Positions 27,749 through 41,204 of a DNA stretch of 64,000 nucleotides are shown here, in pieces. The stretch spans positions 28,470,145-28,534,144 of the forward strand of contig CM076266.1 of assembly GCA_038380795.1 (NCBI GenBank), given 5' to 3'. How positions within the stretch are numbered: the stretch's first letter is position 1; each line of letters starts with the position of its first letter. The stretch is from Pyrocephalus nanus. Lineage: Eukaryota; Chordata; Aves; Passeriformes; Tyrannidae. Below the pieces are notes generated by a model. The model was not told where the DNA came from. It was given only the letters and a program-made list of their open reading frames with translations, and did not search any database. The position numbers were made by a program, and so were the translations under genes.

Positions 27749-29159
27749 CTATTTTTAATATGTGGATTTTGACATGTTTTTTCAGAGCTTTTTCTTCCAC
27801 CTCTTTTTCACAGTTGTTAAAGATAGATACACTTGTGCTTTACGTAAATGCATGAAAATATATTTATAAAAAGTGGCGACCTCTACAGAATCAATGTGCC
27901 AACATATCATGTGGTTTGGGAACCTGGGAAAAGGAACGTGATGAAATAGGGGAGATATTAAAAAATCCTGTTAGTTCCAGTCGCAGTTGTTTCATAGGAT
28001 GAACTCGGTATTTATGACTTGGATCTTTTTTCAATTGCTTTTCGTTGTGGGTGGTCTTCAGAAAATATCTATGGACCAGGCAGAATAACCCCTTTATTCT
28101 GCTTGAATATGCTTCTCTGTGTAGGGTCTCTTTTTCTCTGGTAGGTGATCGCTGTTTAATAGCTAGCATATTGATACAGGCACGTGTTTTACTCTACTTC
28201 CTTTAATAGAAGTGAGATAAATCACCTACGTTGGTAGGATATAGGGTTTATAATTACATTAAATTGAATGTTTGATTCTCCTTCTTCTTCCATTGGTAAT
28301 TATTTTAATGACAGCTTCGTAATTCACCTAGCAGGGTAATGAAAGAATGTGCGCACCTACGTGGTTTTCCTGAACACAAAGGAAATTGCACATTAATATG
28401 ACAAAATGTTAACATTAGGGAATGAATTATCACCTCAATTTAGCCAGATCTCTTTTTATTCACCTTCAGTTATTTTTGGCACAATTTTGGTCATTTATGC
28501 AATCTAAGCACCTGCTTGCATATTCAGGGAAGATACTTAAATACCTGAGTACTGTAACGTCCTACCATTTATTTGGAGTACGAACACAGGTGAGCTATTG
28601 AAAGTCTGGTTTTAGAGTAATAACTCTAGTCTTTATGGAAGTTCTCATTTTCCAAAATGCTGCATTTGTTTGCCTTCTCAAAACACATTAGCCCTCTGCT
28701 AAACCCAGTTGTAGCAGGCATTGATGCTTTTTTCCAAAACTGTTTGCTAGGTTTGTATGCTATAAAACACTCCAGTACAGCAACCGTACTATTTTTCTTG
28801 TGTTCTTGGTCTGGGGTGTATTAGTGGGTAGTTGTAACTTGAGAGCAGGCGTACTGAAATATATGGGGTTTATTTATACAGAAATCAGCCATTTTTTTCT
28901 ATTTATTTGCATTGCTCCTGTACATCCTGAAAACTGATTTGAAGTGCAGAGAGAGAAACAGAAAAAAGGGCAGATATGTACAAGTATTTTCATTTTATCC
29001 TTTTATGCTGTTATGCCGTGGAAGTGTAAGTATCTTAAGTCGCTCTTCACATCTTAGTCATCTTCAATAACAAAAAAGGAGCCAGACCAAGGTTTTCTTC
29101 AGCTGATGAGAGATTATGGTGGAACGATAAGCAGTGAAGGTCTCAGCTTTTAATTGCTT

Positions 29160-29560
29160 TCAACACAGCAATTGCAAAGTCTTGCATGTGAGCAAGGCTT
29201 CACCCGCTGCTGTTAGGCAGCCAACTCTGGAGGCGAACTGTGGCAACTCTTCAAGAGCAGGCATAAATGCTCTGCGACACTTCAGGGCAGGAAGCAGCAA
29301 ATAGCACCGTGCCAGCCTGAACTGCAGGGGTTGTTGAGATGGTAGAAATTTAATTGCTTGTGCTGGAATCAGGCCAGTAAACAGGGTCAGCTCTCTTGTC
29401 CTTTGAAGAAGTGTTCTGGCACATCGCAGATGCAGCAGCAGCGCTTGGAGTTGCAGGGGAAAATTTTTGCAGCAAGCTTCGATCCCATCCTGAATGCCGA
29501 GGATCATCCCTGTACTGAAAAACCCACCCTGTAACCCTGTCACCTAGGGATTCACTCAAA
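29160..29560. other. GC-rich intronic island with antisense open frames
   Basis: About 400 bp of high-complexity, GC-richer sequence in an AT-rich intron. The - strand has a 127-codon open frame (29160-29543) with a leucine- and alanine-rich translation, overlapped by a second frame of 69 codons (29350-29559). Neither translation shows a domain I recognise. There is no poly-A tail, no target-site duplication that I can see and no splice-flanked exon structure. It could be a diverged retroelement, a processed pseudogene or a regulatory element. Confidence 0.35.
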
Positions 29561-31170
29561 TAGAGTCAGTGCCAGCCACAGTCCAGCTCAGAGGGTCTGC
29601 CTTCACTAGTATCTTCTGCTAAAATCTTGTCTCTTTGGACTAGGGTGAAGGTGTATCTGTGACACTTCATTCAGATGCCACTAATGATAGCCACGTGTCT
29701 GTATCTTTTCTTGGCATTAACCTTTATTTGCTTATTTTCGAGGGAAAAAAGGTGGTTGGTGCAGTATTGTTTTCAAAACTGCCAAGTATGTCTTAAAAAT
29801 TTGATAGTTCAATGGAACTAGAGAAATCCCAGAGATAAACTTGATATTAAATAACATTACCTCTTATTGTTGCTGGAAAACATGCCAAGAAACAGAATTT
29901 GAATAGCTATTTCTTCCCTGAAAATCTTCATGTTGGGATTCTCATCACTCATTCTGGGCATTTTGGCTCTTAATTTTGCTGTGTTGGGCAAATGTCAGAA
30001 TTTTGTTGAGGTTGTTTAGTATCAAACTTCGAACCTTCACTTAAGTCACAATAAATTGCTCTCAAGTGAAGTACAGGATAAGCACAGCAACTCTTCAAAA
30101 TAAATATATAATTTCACAAAAACAACATTTTTTAGATGGTTCAGAGGAGAGAAAGGAGACAAAATTAATGAAATCCATTACTGCTTGCACATGCTTTGCT
30201 TTGCATATTTGGCAAAATAAAGTCAAAATAGTGATTTAAGGCAACTACTTTCCTGGAGCATTCTGTGTGCAGCAGACTATTTGTCTCTTATTGTTACCCT
30301 CACAGAAGCTGTCAGATTCCTTCTTTTAGTTCCAGTATATGCAGCTGAGTTCCCTTATGAGTCAATGTTTACACAACATCATGTTTCCTTGCTACAGAAG
30401 CAGGGAAGGATTCATATAAAGCAAGATTAATATACCATTTTAATTGTTGGAATGTATTATATGTGTATACTATGTATTCTATATTTTATAAATCAATTCT
30501 ATATTGTTTCACCAAGATAGAATTATAATACGCTACATTTGGTCTCCCTAGATGCTACAGCAAAGCACTGTTACCTCATTAGGCTTAAGCTTTCATCTGG
30601 TTTCTAGATCATTTCACCCATGTGGAAAACTCAGTGGTTCTATTTTCCACAGCAAATTTTCTGCAAGTTTTTCTCCTTTCTTTCCATGCTATCTTCATGT
30701 TCCTGAGTGTTCCTTCAGAAGAGATTACTGTGTCCATATATGCCCATGCTTTCATTGAGGTCAGGCAGTCATCTAGAGTAACCTGCCTTGGGTTTCCAGA
30801 CTGTTTCTTCCTGAGATGTTGGAAACAAGCCTGATTGGCAAATGCAAGAGACCTCCCTGTTCATGTGCCAGCTTTCCCAGTGAGCTCACCCTCAGGTTTC
30901 CACCCCTCCATACGCAACATTCTTGCTTATACCAAGTGCCACATCCCTTGTTACAGAAAGAGATAAACCTGGAAAATATACAGCAGTTACTAAGAACTCA
31001 TAATTATGGGCTTATTAAACATTTATTAAACACCTGAATGGGTACAATGGGAGTACAAATAGGAAAAGAAGTCTGTATAGATTTAGACAGATAGTTGAGC
31101 TATTCTGTTAAAGCTTTATTTTCTACTCCGTACAAGAACAAAAACCAGAAACTGGGTTACTGTATGGGTA

Positions 31171-31201
31171 CAAAAAAAAAAATAACAAAAACAAAAACAA
31201 A
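31171..31201 (+). repeat. A-rich simple tract
   Basis: A run of ten or so A is followed by taacaaaaac and aaaacaaa units. A second ACAAAC-type tract lies at 31648-31671. Both look like simple expansions of A-rich DNA. Confidence 0.7.
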
Positions 31202-33879
31202 GATTTGAGCAGTTGCATAAAAAATATGGCATCTGTCAACAATGTTACTGTTTCACTGTTTTAGCAGGTTTGGGAGCTCCCAATAAACAGGAAAAGATCT
31301 TTTGTTTAGCTGATATATTGTCCTTTTTGAAATGTCCAGACACCATGTCATGATCTGAATTTAACTCTATTGGAAATCTTCAATGATATGTTACCACGGG
31401 AGCTTGTGGCATTGCAAGGTTTTAGATTCTTCACGGAGATGCTTTCAGTGTCCATACAGGAGATGAATTCAACGCTGAACACAATATAGGAGATAAAATA
31501 AAACTCTGCCCAGAAAACTAATTTAAAAGCAGTGATGAAAAAAGCTGGATGTTTTGTTTCTAAGTATGTAACCTGTGCACTAATTGAGAGGAGATATATA
31601 GAGGGTTCACCCTGAAGCAACAGTGAAAGCACTAACTGAACACAGGAAAACAAACAGACAAACAAACAACACACCCCAAAAGTGAGTCCTTTTACACTCA
31701 GCGATGACTGCTATAACAAGTGCAAAGTATTCAGTAGAAATTTCACAGGGATTTTAAAAAATCAAATATGTGGTTATAAGGTAAGGAACTGTGACCTTTA
31801 TTCTCAGACCTTTACCCTTTAATTAAGCTTAGGTTTAACCTTTAGCATTGACCTCTTACGTTACTTTAGCCATTTCCATTATAATAGTCTGTGCACTGTC
31901 TCTACTTACATTTCTTCATTTTCCATAGGAAATGTGGTTTAGAATATTATTTTAATAAGCATTTACAATTGATTTATGTTTCTTAATTGATTTCTTGTCT
32001 GCTTGGTACTAAAAAATTTCTATGTTTGAAACCTCTGCTGGTCTTAGTTTTAGAAATTACCCATAACTGGAAGATCCACCTTCACTGCTTTTTATTCTGT
32101 GTTACCATCCACTGAATACAGTGACCAGTTCAGGGCCATTAAACCCAGTGCTGGTTGCTAGGTCATTATTTTGAAATGATATCCAAGAGACATGTAATTA
32201 ACTCCCCCACTGATCGACAACAGAAAGAATAGTGTAATCAGCTACTTTGTACAAACACTCATCATTATTACAAGTGGTGTTTGGGGACAGATTCATGCTG
32301 CTCTAGTAGGGAAGAGCATTTTGTACTCTTTCTGCCAAGTATCATCATCTTCCTTTCCTGACTGGCAGACAAGGCAATGGCTGATTTTTATCTGCTGACT
32401 TTCAGAGTGCAAGATAAAGCTAACCTGAGCTTTTTTTGGGAACTGAAAGTAGATAGTGGGAACTGGATAGAGTCTTGTTCTGTCTGAGAGCTTTTTGATA
32501 CGCGCCCATGAGTTATGCTAAATTTCACTGCTGTACTTGCAGCTCCTCGAATAGTTTCACCAGAGAGGCCTGCCAATGAGCAATGCCCTTTTTTGCTATG
32601 TAGGGAATTGTTAGTTACTTAGAGGAGCAGAAATCTCAGATTCATCTAATGAGAGGAGGCACTACTGGGTCAGTACGCTAGTTTATTGCCTCTTGCAAAA
32701 GTTTTGGAAGACAGATTCTATTGCATAGGGACAGAGCATACTGTGAACTAAAAGGGATAAAACTAGCAGAGATATGATAACCTCACAACAGGAGCCTTAG
32801 GGCAGTCTCTGCAGAAGTTTTTGCTGTTACTATATTTTGCTCTTGGTTTGTGATATCATATGTGAAAAAAAGCTGTGCGTTATATTATAGACTATGAAAC
32901 AGTCTCAAAAACTTAAATCTCATGGATTGAGATGTAAATTAACCATTTTATATGTACTTTTAAAATTCTCCAGCCTGCTCTCTTATTTGTTGGACAACTA
33001 AATCTTCATGACCACAAGCAGTAAACAAAAAACTTGGCCCATTTCTATGTTGCATATTAAGTTAGTAGGGGTGTTCTGAATGGGAAAGACAAAAAAAAAA
33101 TGCTGTTATTATGTTTTATTCTTTAAACATAAAGAAAGTGTAGCTTATATTAAATTTATAGGCATGCATTACAGCTACAAAGACCTCTATTTTAGGCCAG
33201 TGCAGTGATGCAAGTGTGCATTCACATCCATGCTGAACCTGATTAGTAATTGTTGCTTGTATGTAAACTGAGGATGTTGTTACCTAAACCTGTGACTGTA
33301 AAGTAGATGCTTACGTACATTTTTGCCATGAAAAACCTAGGGAGTAATTGAAAATCCAGTTATAAGCTGTCCCTCACATGATGTAACTTATTATAGCATG
33401 TTTCTCTGTTTCAGAGGAATATGTATGGACTTCATTTGTCAGCACTGAAAGATCTGTGTTTAAGGCTCCTAGGCACCCTTGTAATACAAATAAGGGTAAT
33501 CAACAAGCCATGGTTTTAAGTAATTGGTTTTGAAATGACACCGATGATTCTTGCAAGCTGTGAGCTGTCAAGAAGGGGCAACACCCAACTGTGAGGATTC
33601 TCATCATTGCTGAGCCACTGCTGATGTATTCAAATATCTATCTGTGGTGTAGAGGCACTGGTTGGGTGAATGTGGTTCTGTAAATGGTCTCTGTTGTCAC
33701 TTGTCAAGAACTGAAACAGTCTGAGGCTGGTGTCAAATCAGAGCCGTCAATAAAAATTACTCGTTTTGATCTTGAATTAAAAGGAACTGCCCCTTTTTGG
33801 AAAAAAAAAATAAGAATTCTCCTCCTTTGACTCTTCTCTCCAGGCAGATAATTTTAAAATCAAATTTCCCTTGTGTTTA

Positions 33880-34230
33880 TATTCACAGGCAGATTATTTT
33901 CTTTGTGTTTTGACTCTGTATTGGCTGCTATAATTACTGCAGCATGTCGAAGGGAATGATGAATCACTTGCCATTACCCAAGAGGAAGCTATCAATGCAT
34001 ATCTGTCTCGAGTCTCCTTCAACAGGCAGAGGATCTGAGTCCATTACAACCCTTCCAACTTTTAACATATCAACTGCCACCGTCTCTGTTCAGGAGGTAC
34101 AAAGCTATTAGTGAAATCCTGGCACTTGTCGAAGTTCATATGAAAAGGCTCCTTGCCTGAGCTGAGCAACTTAGCTGTGCTGCTGAACTGGTATCCATCT
34201 ATTCCAATTCAGCAGAACAGAAAATGTGGT
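33880..34230. promoter_or_regulatory. Candidate conserved noncoding element (best in window)
   Basis: About 350 bp of dense, non-repetitive sequence that differs sharply from the surrounding low-complexity intron. It contains ggctgctataattactgcag (homeodomain-type TAATTA), gaatgatgaatcacttgcca (an AP-1/MARE-like TGAATCA), and caactgccaccg and cacttgtcgaag segments with E-box-like words. The texture is that of deeply conserved intronic enhancers. No open frame runs through it, so a hidden coding exon is unlikely. Conservation has not been tested. Confidence 0.4.
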
Positions 34231-34543
34231 TTTCAAAAAGAATGTGGCTCTGCAGTCAAGAAAAAAAACTTTGAAAGTTGCTTCTACTTTGGCTTCACAG
34301 AAGGTGCACATAGCCTAATAGCGTAGGGTATGAGCTGTTATTCCTCCATTAGTTCAGGGGCGTTTGAGTAGTCTACTTTGGAGAATTGAGTTAATCTCTC
34401 TGAGAAGAAAAAGTTCAAATATGTTATCTACAGGGCTCTGAAGAAGGATTTACTTCAGCCAGTGAGAGCCTTGCAAGAAACATTGGTTCATTTCAGCTGC
34501 TTCACTGTAACTTCAGAGAAAAATCTGCAATGAGACATGACAA

Positions 34544-34562
34544 TTTTTTTTTTTTTTTTTTT
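34544..34562. repeat. Poly-T tract (19 T)
   Basis: A homopolymer run, possibly the reversed tail of an old antisense retroposon. No element body can be identified beside it. Confidence 0.85.
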
Positions 34563-34967
34563 GCTTTTTGGAGAAGAATAACTACTGAAAACAGAAAACC
34601 GTGATGACCAGCTGGATGAAAAAAAGAGTGAAGAATTTCATACACATCAGAAAAGACCAAATTTCTGTACTGTGATGTTTATAAAGTAGAATTAGTCTTT
34701 GGAACATCATGTTTACAGAAACACAATAACTTAAAGTATTTATCTTTCATACTGAAGGTCTTGCATAGTTTTCTTGATACCCAAGAGGAGAGAATGGGTA
34801 AGCAGTAGATAAAGGCTTTCCTATAAAAAGACATTCTTTGAAGTATTCCAAGTGGGGTACATATACTTTAGGGAGGTACACTAGGATATTTTCTTCATTA
34901 TCAAGTAATAATTACCCTGATGAGAGACAGACTGTTCCAGAAAAAATCGCTTTAATGATCAAGTACA

Positions 34968-35066
34968 TTTTTTTTTCTGGTATTTTTTTTCACCTTCTCT
35001 GTTTTTTCTGAATTTGGTGTGGTTTTCTGTTATGGGGTGATTTGGGTTTTTTCTTTTTTTTTTTTA
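34968..35066. repeat. T-rich low-complexity tract
   Basis: A series of T runs separated by short mixed words (ctgg, cacc, gaatttggtgtgg, gggtga). It ends in a run of T at 35053-35065. There is no coding or repeat-family signal. Confidence 0.7.
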
Positions 35067-37533
35067 AGTTTTCACTGATCCTAGAGGATGAACCAAAGAA
35101 GGATTCCTGGGTTTAGCCTTTTGCCACCTTATACCACCTGCAGCTCAGAGTGATACTAGAAGTAGAGCAGGTCACCAACATTTGCCTCAAGACTTTGTTT
35201 CTTTGAGAGATAGTGTCATATAAACTCTACCTATAAAAATTATTGTGGTGTTATTATTATTTAGAGTTAATCAGTAAGAATTTTATGACTGACTGGGCTA
35301 TAATGTAATACACCTAAGTCCAACAATGAGCATTCTCCTTCTTGCCTTGACACAAGGTATCTTGTTTAACAAAAATGCAAGGAAAAACCATCCAAGACAG
35401 TTTCTGCTCAGAATTTAAGCCACCTGTGGTCAATACTCTTCCCCAGCACCTACCTAGGGACTACAGGTAATTAATGGACTAAGATAGTTCTCCTCCTTGA
35501 AAGGTATCCCTTCTGCTCCTTGTTAGGTGTCAGGGGATTCATGCTGAACAACATAGAGTGAAATCTCCTTTTTAATGCAACAGATGAACTAGGATCTCAC
35601 CTGGATCAGAGCCAGATCAGAGCAGGGAGCCTCCTATTCAAGGGATTTGACTCTGGTTGCTCAGGGCTGCTGCCCTTCTGGATTTTTGGCACTTTTGCTA
35701 GCATGGAGCAAAGCAAGAATTTGGTTTTCTCTCCCACCAAGCCAGTATCTTTTGGTCACAAGTTAGTGAGATGTTTTAAGTTAAGTAAGCTCTTAGGTTG
35801 TCAGGAGAGCTATCCAACAATCTCCTTCTCCAAGCAGGTGGCAAGGTAGTACCAGCACAAGCCATACTAACATTTCTTGGTTGTACTTTGAGCATACACA
35901 GAGCTGGAGAAACTCAGGCTGGCAAGACTGGGAAATTTCTATTTTTTACTGGCTTTGTGCATGCTATAATCTGCAGTGTCTGGGCAGCTGAGGCAAACTT
36001 AAATGGATTGTTTTCAAGAAGTACATTTCCACGGTCAGGCTGTCAGCTGCCTCCTGCTAGGATTCAGTCAGAAGACTGTCTTTTAAAAACTAACCTTCAG
36101 AGAGTGTTTTGGGCTGGCTCATAAATTGCAAGGTTAAGTGCCAAGTCTCTCTATTATCTACGCCCAAAGGTGTTGTATATAATAGTTCTCTCATCGTGAA
36201 AACCTAATGGGGACAAACCACTTGAAGCATTTCTCTGAAGGTATGTAGGGAAAATAATCTCAGTACCTGCAGACACCCACACACAAATGCATACTTAAAG
36301 TAGCCAGTCTTTTATCTTACTTACTTACTTGCTCTTGGTGGTTCAAGATAGATAGGATGGTGACTATGGGAAGAATTATTTTATGACAATTGTGCTAGAA
36401 TTTTGCTGGATCTTATATTGAAACTTGGAACACCAATTTCTTGTCTCAATGTCTTTGAATTTCTTACAGAAATTAAAATCTGAAAAAATGATACTTTAGT
36501 TTGGATCATATGATAGGTAGCAATACTTTTTTTGCTGTTGAGTTATCAAACAGGAAAACTGCCTCACTCCATGGGAGATACTGGATAGAGAAATTGGTTT
36601 ATTTCTTATCTAGGCATCATCACATCACTGAACAGTATTGGCTAGAGCTGGAGTATGGTTCAGGTTATATTTTTTGTGAAATATAATTAAAATCAGGAAT
36701 TGCACAAGTGATTTTTTTTGCTCCCTCAGAGGTAGCAAGATTAATCTAGCTGTCATCTTCTGGTAAGCATTATGAAAATCAACCAGAGAAGCCTGTGCTG
36801 TTGTAGCTCCAGTGCCTGTGCAATTTTTCTTGAATGCCCTCTGTAGTGAGAGTACTGGCAAAATCTAATCTTGGTGAAAAAAATTGAAATAAAACCAGGG
36901 AAAAGTTCCATCTGCATCCACCTGAAATATCTTTTTCTTTTTAAAATGGACCTTTCTCCCTCCTTTTTCCATTGAAGTGTTCCCTTTCAGCCAGGAAGGA
37001 AATCTTTTGTGGTATTTACAGGGAAAGCTGAAGGAATGATGATGTGGATACTCAGAAGTGATCCTATGATGTCATCTTAACTGGATCTGCTGGTTAGCTC
37101 TGTCAGGCACAGCACCTTTCCTTGAGAGGGCCTGAAGCAGTGTTCCCTCTCCCTGCAGTCAGCAGGTATCTTGGGGAGGAAGGCAAAATCATGCAGGGGT
37201 GAAAGATGTTCTTCATCCTTCCAGTCAGTTCTATTCCATCACCAGGCAGCATTGGCAGCAGTTTTTATTGCCTGTATTTGAGCTTGTAACCAATAGGAAG
37301 GAGTCTGAATTTTTTCACCAGTTATCTGAACACTGATTTACCAGTATTTAAAATTAAGTGTGTGGAAAGCCTCCTTAAATTAATGAGACTTTTAATAGAG
37401 TGTAGGTATACTGTTAATCATCTGCTTAAGCAACCTCTAAGAGTACAGACCCAAAGAATACATTAAGGTTTGCCTAAAGATAGAGGATGATTTATGTTAT
37501 GGAGATTTTGATTTAAAAAGCACATGGGGCCTT

Positions 37534-37612
37534 CAAAAAAAAAAAAAAACAAAACACAAAACAAAACAAGACCCACAAAAACAAACAAACAAAACCCAAA
37601 ACAAACAAAGAC
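37534..37612 (+). repeat. Long A-rich AAAC tract
   Basis: A run of 15 A leads into about 60 bp made almost only of A with single C (caaaac and acaaac units). This is the longest low-complexity tract of this type in the window, of the same kind as 21746-21802. It probably grew from a retroposon poly-A tail. Confidence 0.75.
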
Positions 37613-38677
37613 CCTTTAAAGTATTTCACAGGGAAATAATACTTTGGTTATCACCTCCGGTCTTTACTTGATTCTGGATTATTTGCAAAAATCCTTCCCT
37701 GCTTATTTTATCTATCTGAGTGGTTTTTTATACAAATGTCTGGACCTCAGTATTTATATGTTTTAGAAATACTTTTCATATACCTTTGAAAAGCAGAATC
37801 ATTACTGTGTACAAAATGTTTTTCAGACAGTAACAGTTAATTTCTATGGCCAGATGTGAAACTCTGGGGGAAAAAAAAGAAGTCATAATGGATGTACTTG
37901 CAGAAATCCCTTTTTTCCCTTAGCTGTAATTGAGCAAATGGCACTAAGATAATAGTGTAATTGTTGGCCTTTTCCATGAAGCCAATGTGAAGATTAAAGT
38001 ACCATCTGGCTTTCTGAAAACTAAAGTTAAAAAACCTCTGGCTTGAAAGAGAAAGCATTTGGATCCCTGTTGAGTGGACATTTTGCATGTAATTTAACTG
38101 TGCTCATCTCCACTTAAAATTCTAACCACAAATCAGCACTCAGAGCTTTTCCCTTTTCATAAGAGTCAGGTCTCTAATAGAAATTTTTCAAAATACCTTT
38201 TTCTGGAGGTCTTTGATAACCTTGGGTCTGTTCTTCTATTTATGCTCCAGCTGAGTTTAAAGACCAGAGTAAATCTCGTTGGAAAATTTCATAATAAGGG
38301 TTCTCTTTATTTTCTTTGTGAAATAGTCATTTTTTTGAAAAACGGTGTTTCAAAAGTTGCAAGCACTACTAAAACTATAATTTTTGCAAATTTATAAAAA
38401 TTTTGCTATGACATTATGACAAATGTTTTTACTTAGTATTACTTTCAGGATCTTAAATAATTTTTGCAACCATTACAGAAAAAAAAGTCATTTTAAGTCA
38501 TGCTTCATCTGTGAAATCCATTTTTCCGTGAAATATTTGTAAAGTAATTTCAATAAAAGATGACCAATTTAAATTAGCAAGAAATTTCACAGAAAAATAA
38601 AATGCAGCTGCTTCAAGGTCTGTGAAACAAAAACTGTTTCAGGGATTTTTTAATAAATCAAATTACTTTTTCTTGGA

Positions 38678-38694
38678 TTTTTTTTTTTTTTTTT
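38678..38694. repeat. Poly-T tract
   Basis: A simple T homopolymer (about 17) in the AT-rich part of the intron, just before the 24-bp tandem duplication. Confidence 0.85.
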
Positions 38695-38735
38695 GTTACC
38701 AGCTCATCTAAAAATCATAGTTGATAATAAGCATA

Positions 38736-38777
38736 GAATGATTATTAGTGAAGATTAGTGAATGATTATTAGTGAAG
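38736..38777. repeat. 24-bp tandem duplication
   Basis: gaatgattattagtgaag at 38736-38753 recurs exactly at 38760-38777, giving a 24-bp period. The copies are identical over 18 bp, so the duplication is probably recent compared with the surrounding sequence. It lies in noncoding DNA. Confidence 0.85.
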
Positions 38778-39048
38778 AATACTCCAAGGCTGTTAGCTTT
38801 GAAACTACTGTCTAGTTTTTTTCCTGGAAGCATTACCACTATCAGAAACAGAAACCTACTCTCATTTTATTACTCCTGTATAAAATTCAGCTTATAAGTA
38901 AACACGCATGAGAACTGCCTCCCTTTTCCCTCTGCTCTCCAACCACCCCTTCAGTGTCAAAGCTGCTGAAAAGTATCTCCGAGTCTTAAAGCAAAAAAAT
39001 TTCACTTTGCAATCTGGAGACCTTTCTTTAGCATGGGATCCCTGCATT

Positions 39049-39082
39049 AAAAAATAAAAAAAAAAAATTAAAAAAAAAAATT
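39049..39082. repeat. A-rich tract with AAAT interruptions
   Basis: Runs of A broken by single T or TT over about 33 bp, ending before attgcagatgg. Simple low-complexity DNA. Confidence 0.75.
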
Positions 39083-39959
39083 GCAGATGGCAGGATGGAA
39101 AAGTAACAGAGCCAGGTCTTTGCCTGACCCATGAACTGTTTCAAATGATTAATGTCTGCAGAAATAAGAGTTATACTGGTTCTCTTTCCTTATGGGCAAT
39201 CCTTTGTACCTCTACTACACATCTTCTGTAGTGACCAGAAAATTTCCCTTTGTATGGAATGAAATCTCTTCCTGGGACTAAACGGAGCAGTGTTGAAACT
39301 TCAAAGGAAAGCTAGAGTCATTATAAAAAAGAAGGAACCTAAATAATAAATAAAACCTGGGCACTTAACAGAGCAGTAAGTTCAGGTAATCACGTACCTT
39401 AGATGTGGAGATCAAATACCTTCCAACCTGTACTTCAAGTCAATGGGCCTCACATGGACAAACATTCACATGGAAGAGGCTATTTATTAACTTAAGGCTG
39501 TGGTGGGAGGATGTTAGGTTGTTTTAGATGGTCTTTCTTTTGAAACACTTTTTGTCCATTTGCTCTCACTGAAAGAATTCAGTCATTTTGTCTATCTCAA
39601 GCTTTCTACAGAGTCTTTCCCCCTACCCTCAAAAGGGATTGACCATAGTGCTCACATCCATGACTGGTTAGAAAGCACAGCTGGTGGATAGGGAAGTCTG
39701 TTTCAATAAAGTCCTTTTTTTTGAAATATTTAAATCTCAAAATCCAGTCGAGATCTGATGATTTTGGTTTCCTTCTGGGTGAATTCAGTGGCCCTTTGGA
39801 CCAAGCAAACTTCAAATGGCTTGAGGAGTCTTTGAAGAGCAAACCTTGCTCTTCCTCTTGTGTTGTCTGACCACCAATACTGGGTCAAAAGATCTGAGCC
39901 TTATGAGACTAAGCAGTGTGGTAAAACTCACTGGTTTTAAGCCTAGTATCCCACTGTTA

Positions 39960-40197
39960 CTGCCCCCCCTCCTCCAATTTTATTTATTTCCTGCCTTTCT
40001 CAGCAGGGAGCTCCTCTACTACTCCCATCAGTCAAATGCTCACCCCACACCCATTCATAGATCTGTAAGACTCAGGCCCACACGAGGGAGTCAAAGTTAC
40101 CCTCAAAGCCATCCCATAGGTAGATGTCAGTGCACTCCTCATGTGACAGTGCAGGTGGCTTTGAGGCATTTCTATTTAAAAAAAAAAAAAAAAAAAA
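39960..40197 (+). mobile_element. Possible retroposed fragment with 20-A tail
   Basis: A C-rich, relatively GC-rich stretch of about 220 bp is followed directly by 20 consecutive A (40178-40197). That arrangement is typical of a SINE or processed retrocopy. I could not find a target-site duplication, a tRNA-like A/B box or a recognisable source gene. The body might instead be ordinary intron beside an expanded A run. Confidence 0.3.
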
Positions 40198-40910
40198 GTG
40201 AGAGAGATACTTTATAGTAGAATGTTTTCAGTTAAAGCCTCTTGACTCAGGCAACTTTTGTGACCTTTATCTAGAGAGAACATAAGGCTGAATTTGGGAT
40301 TTTGTTCTGTAAAGTTGTAAGCCCTTTTGTTGTCTTTGGACCAGTTTTAAAATTATAATTCAACAAAGCCTATAGTTATGGCTATGTGCTTCGGTCTTTG
40401 CTAGGTTAATTGTATTTAGCAAAATCTGCAAAATAAAATTCTCATAGCTCAAATTCATTGAGATACTCATCTTTATGCATGGATTTAGGAGAGACTATCA
40501 GTGAGGTTTGGTTTGCATAGTCACCGTTGAGCAACACTGGGAAACAGCCAAGGTATGGGCACCAAACACTAATGTGTATAATTTCAAAGCCATTTCAGAA
40601 AATGATCTCTGTAACTATTGTCTCACCTTCACTGACTGTAAAAATGAGAACAGTACTGTTTGCCCAAAGCCAGTAGGGTTTTTTATAATAATTTATATTT
40701 GTAAAGTACATTGATGAGCTAAGTCAGGACACCATTTGACCATGAAAGTGCAAATACACATAATCCTGTATTTTTACACCTAGCAAAAAGATCTAGACAA
40801 GAAGTCCTTTCTTTCTGAAATGCGTGAACTTGCTTTCATTAGGCAAACTCCACAACACACAACTGTCAACAGCAAGCTGTGTTGAGATTCCACTTGTCAT
40901 TTTATTTTGA

Positions 40911-41204
<294 letters not shown>

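Noticed and set aside
29160..29543. Call of a real antisense protein gene
   Set aside because: There is an open frame of 127 codons, but no domain, no promoter and no splice or poly-A context. Kept only as an odd island.
39846..40217. 123-codon open frame ending in a lysine run
   Set aside because: The lysines come from the poly-A tract and the rest shows no domain.
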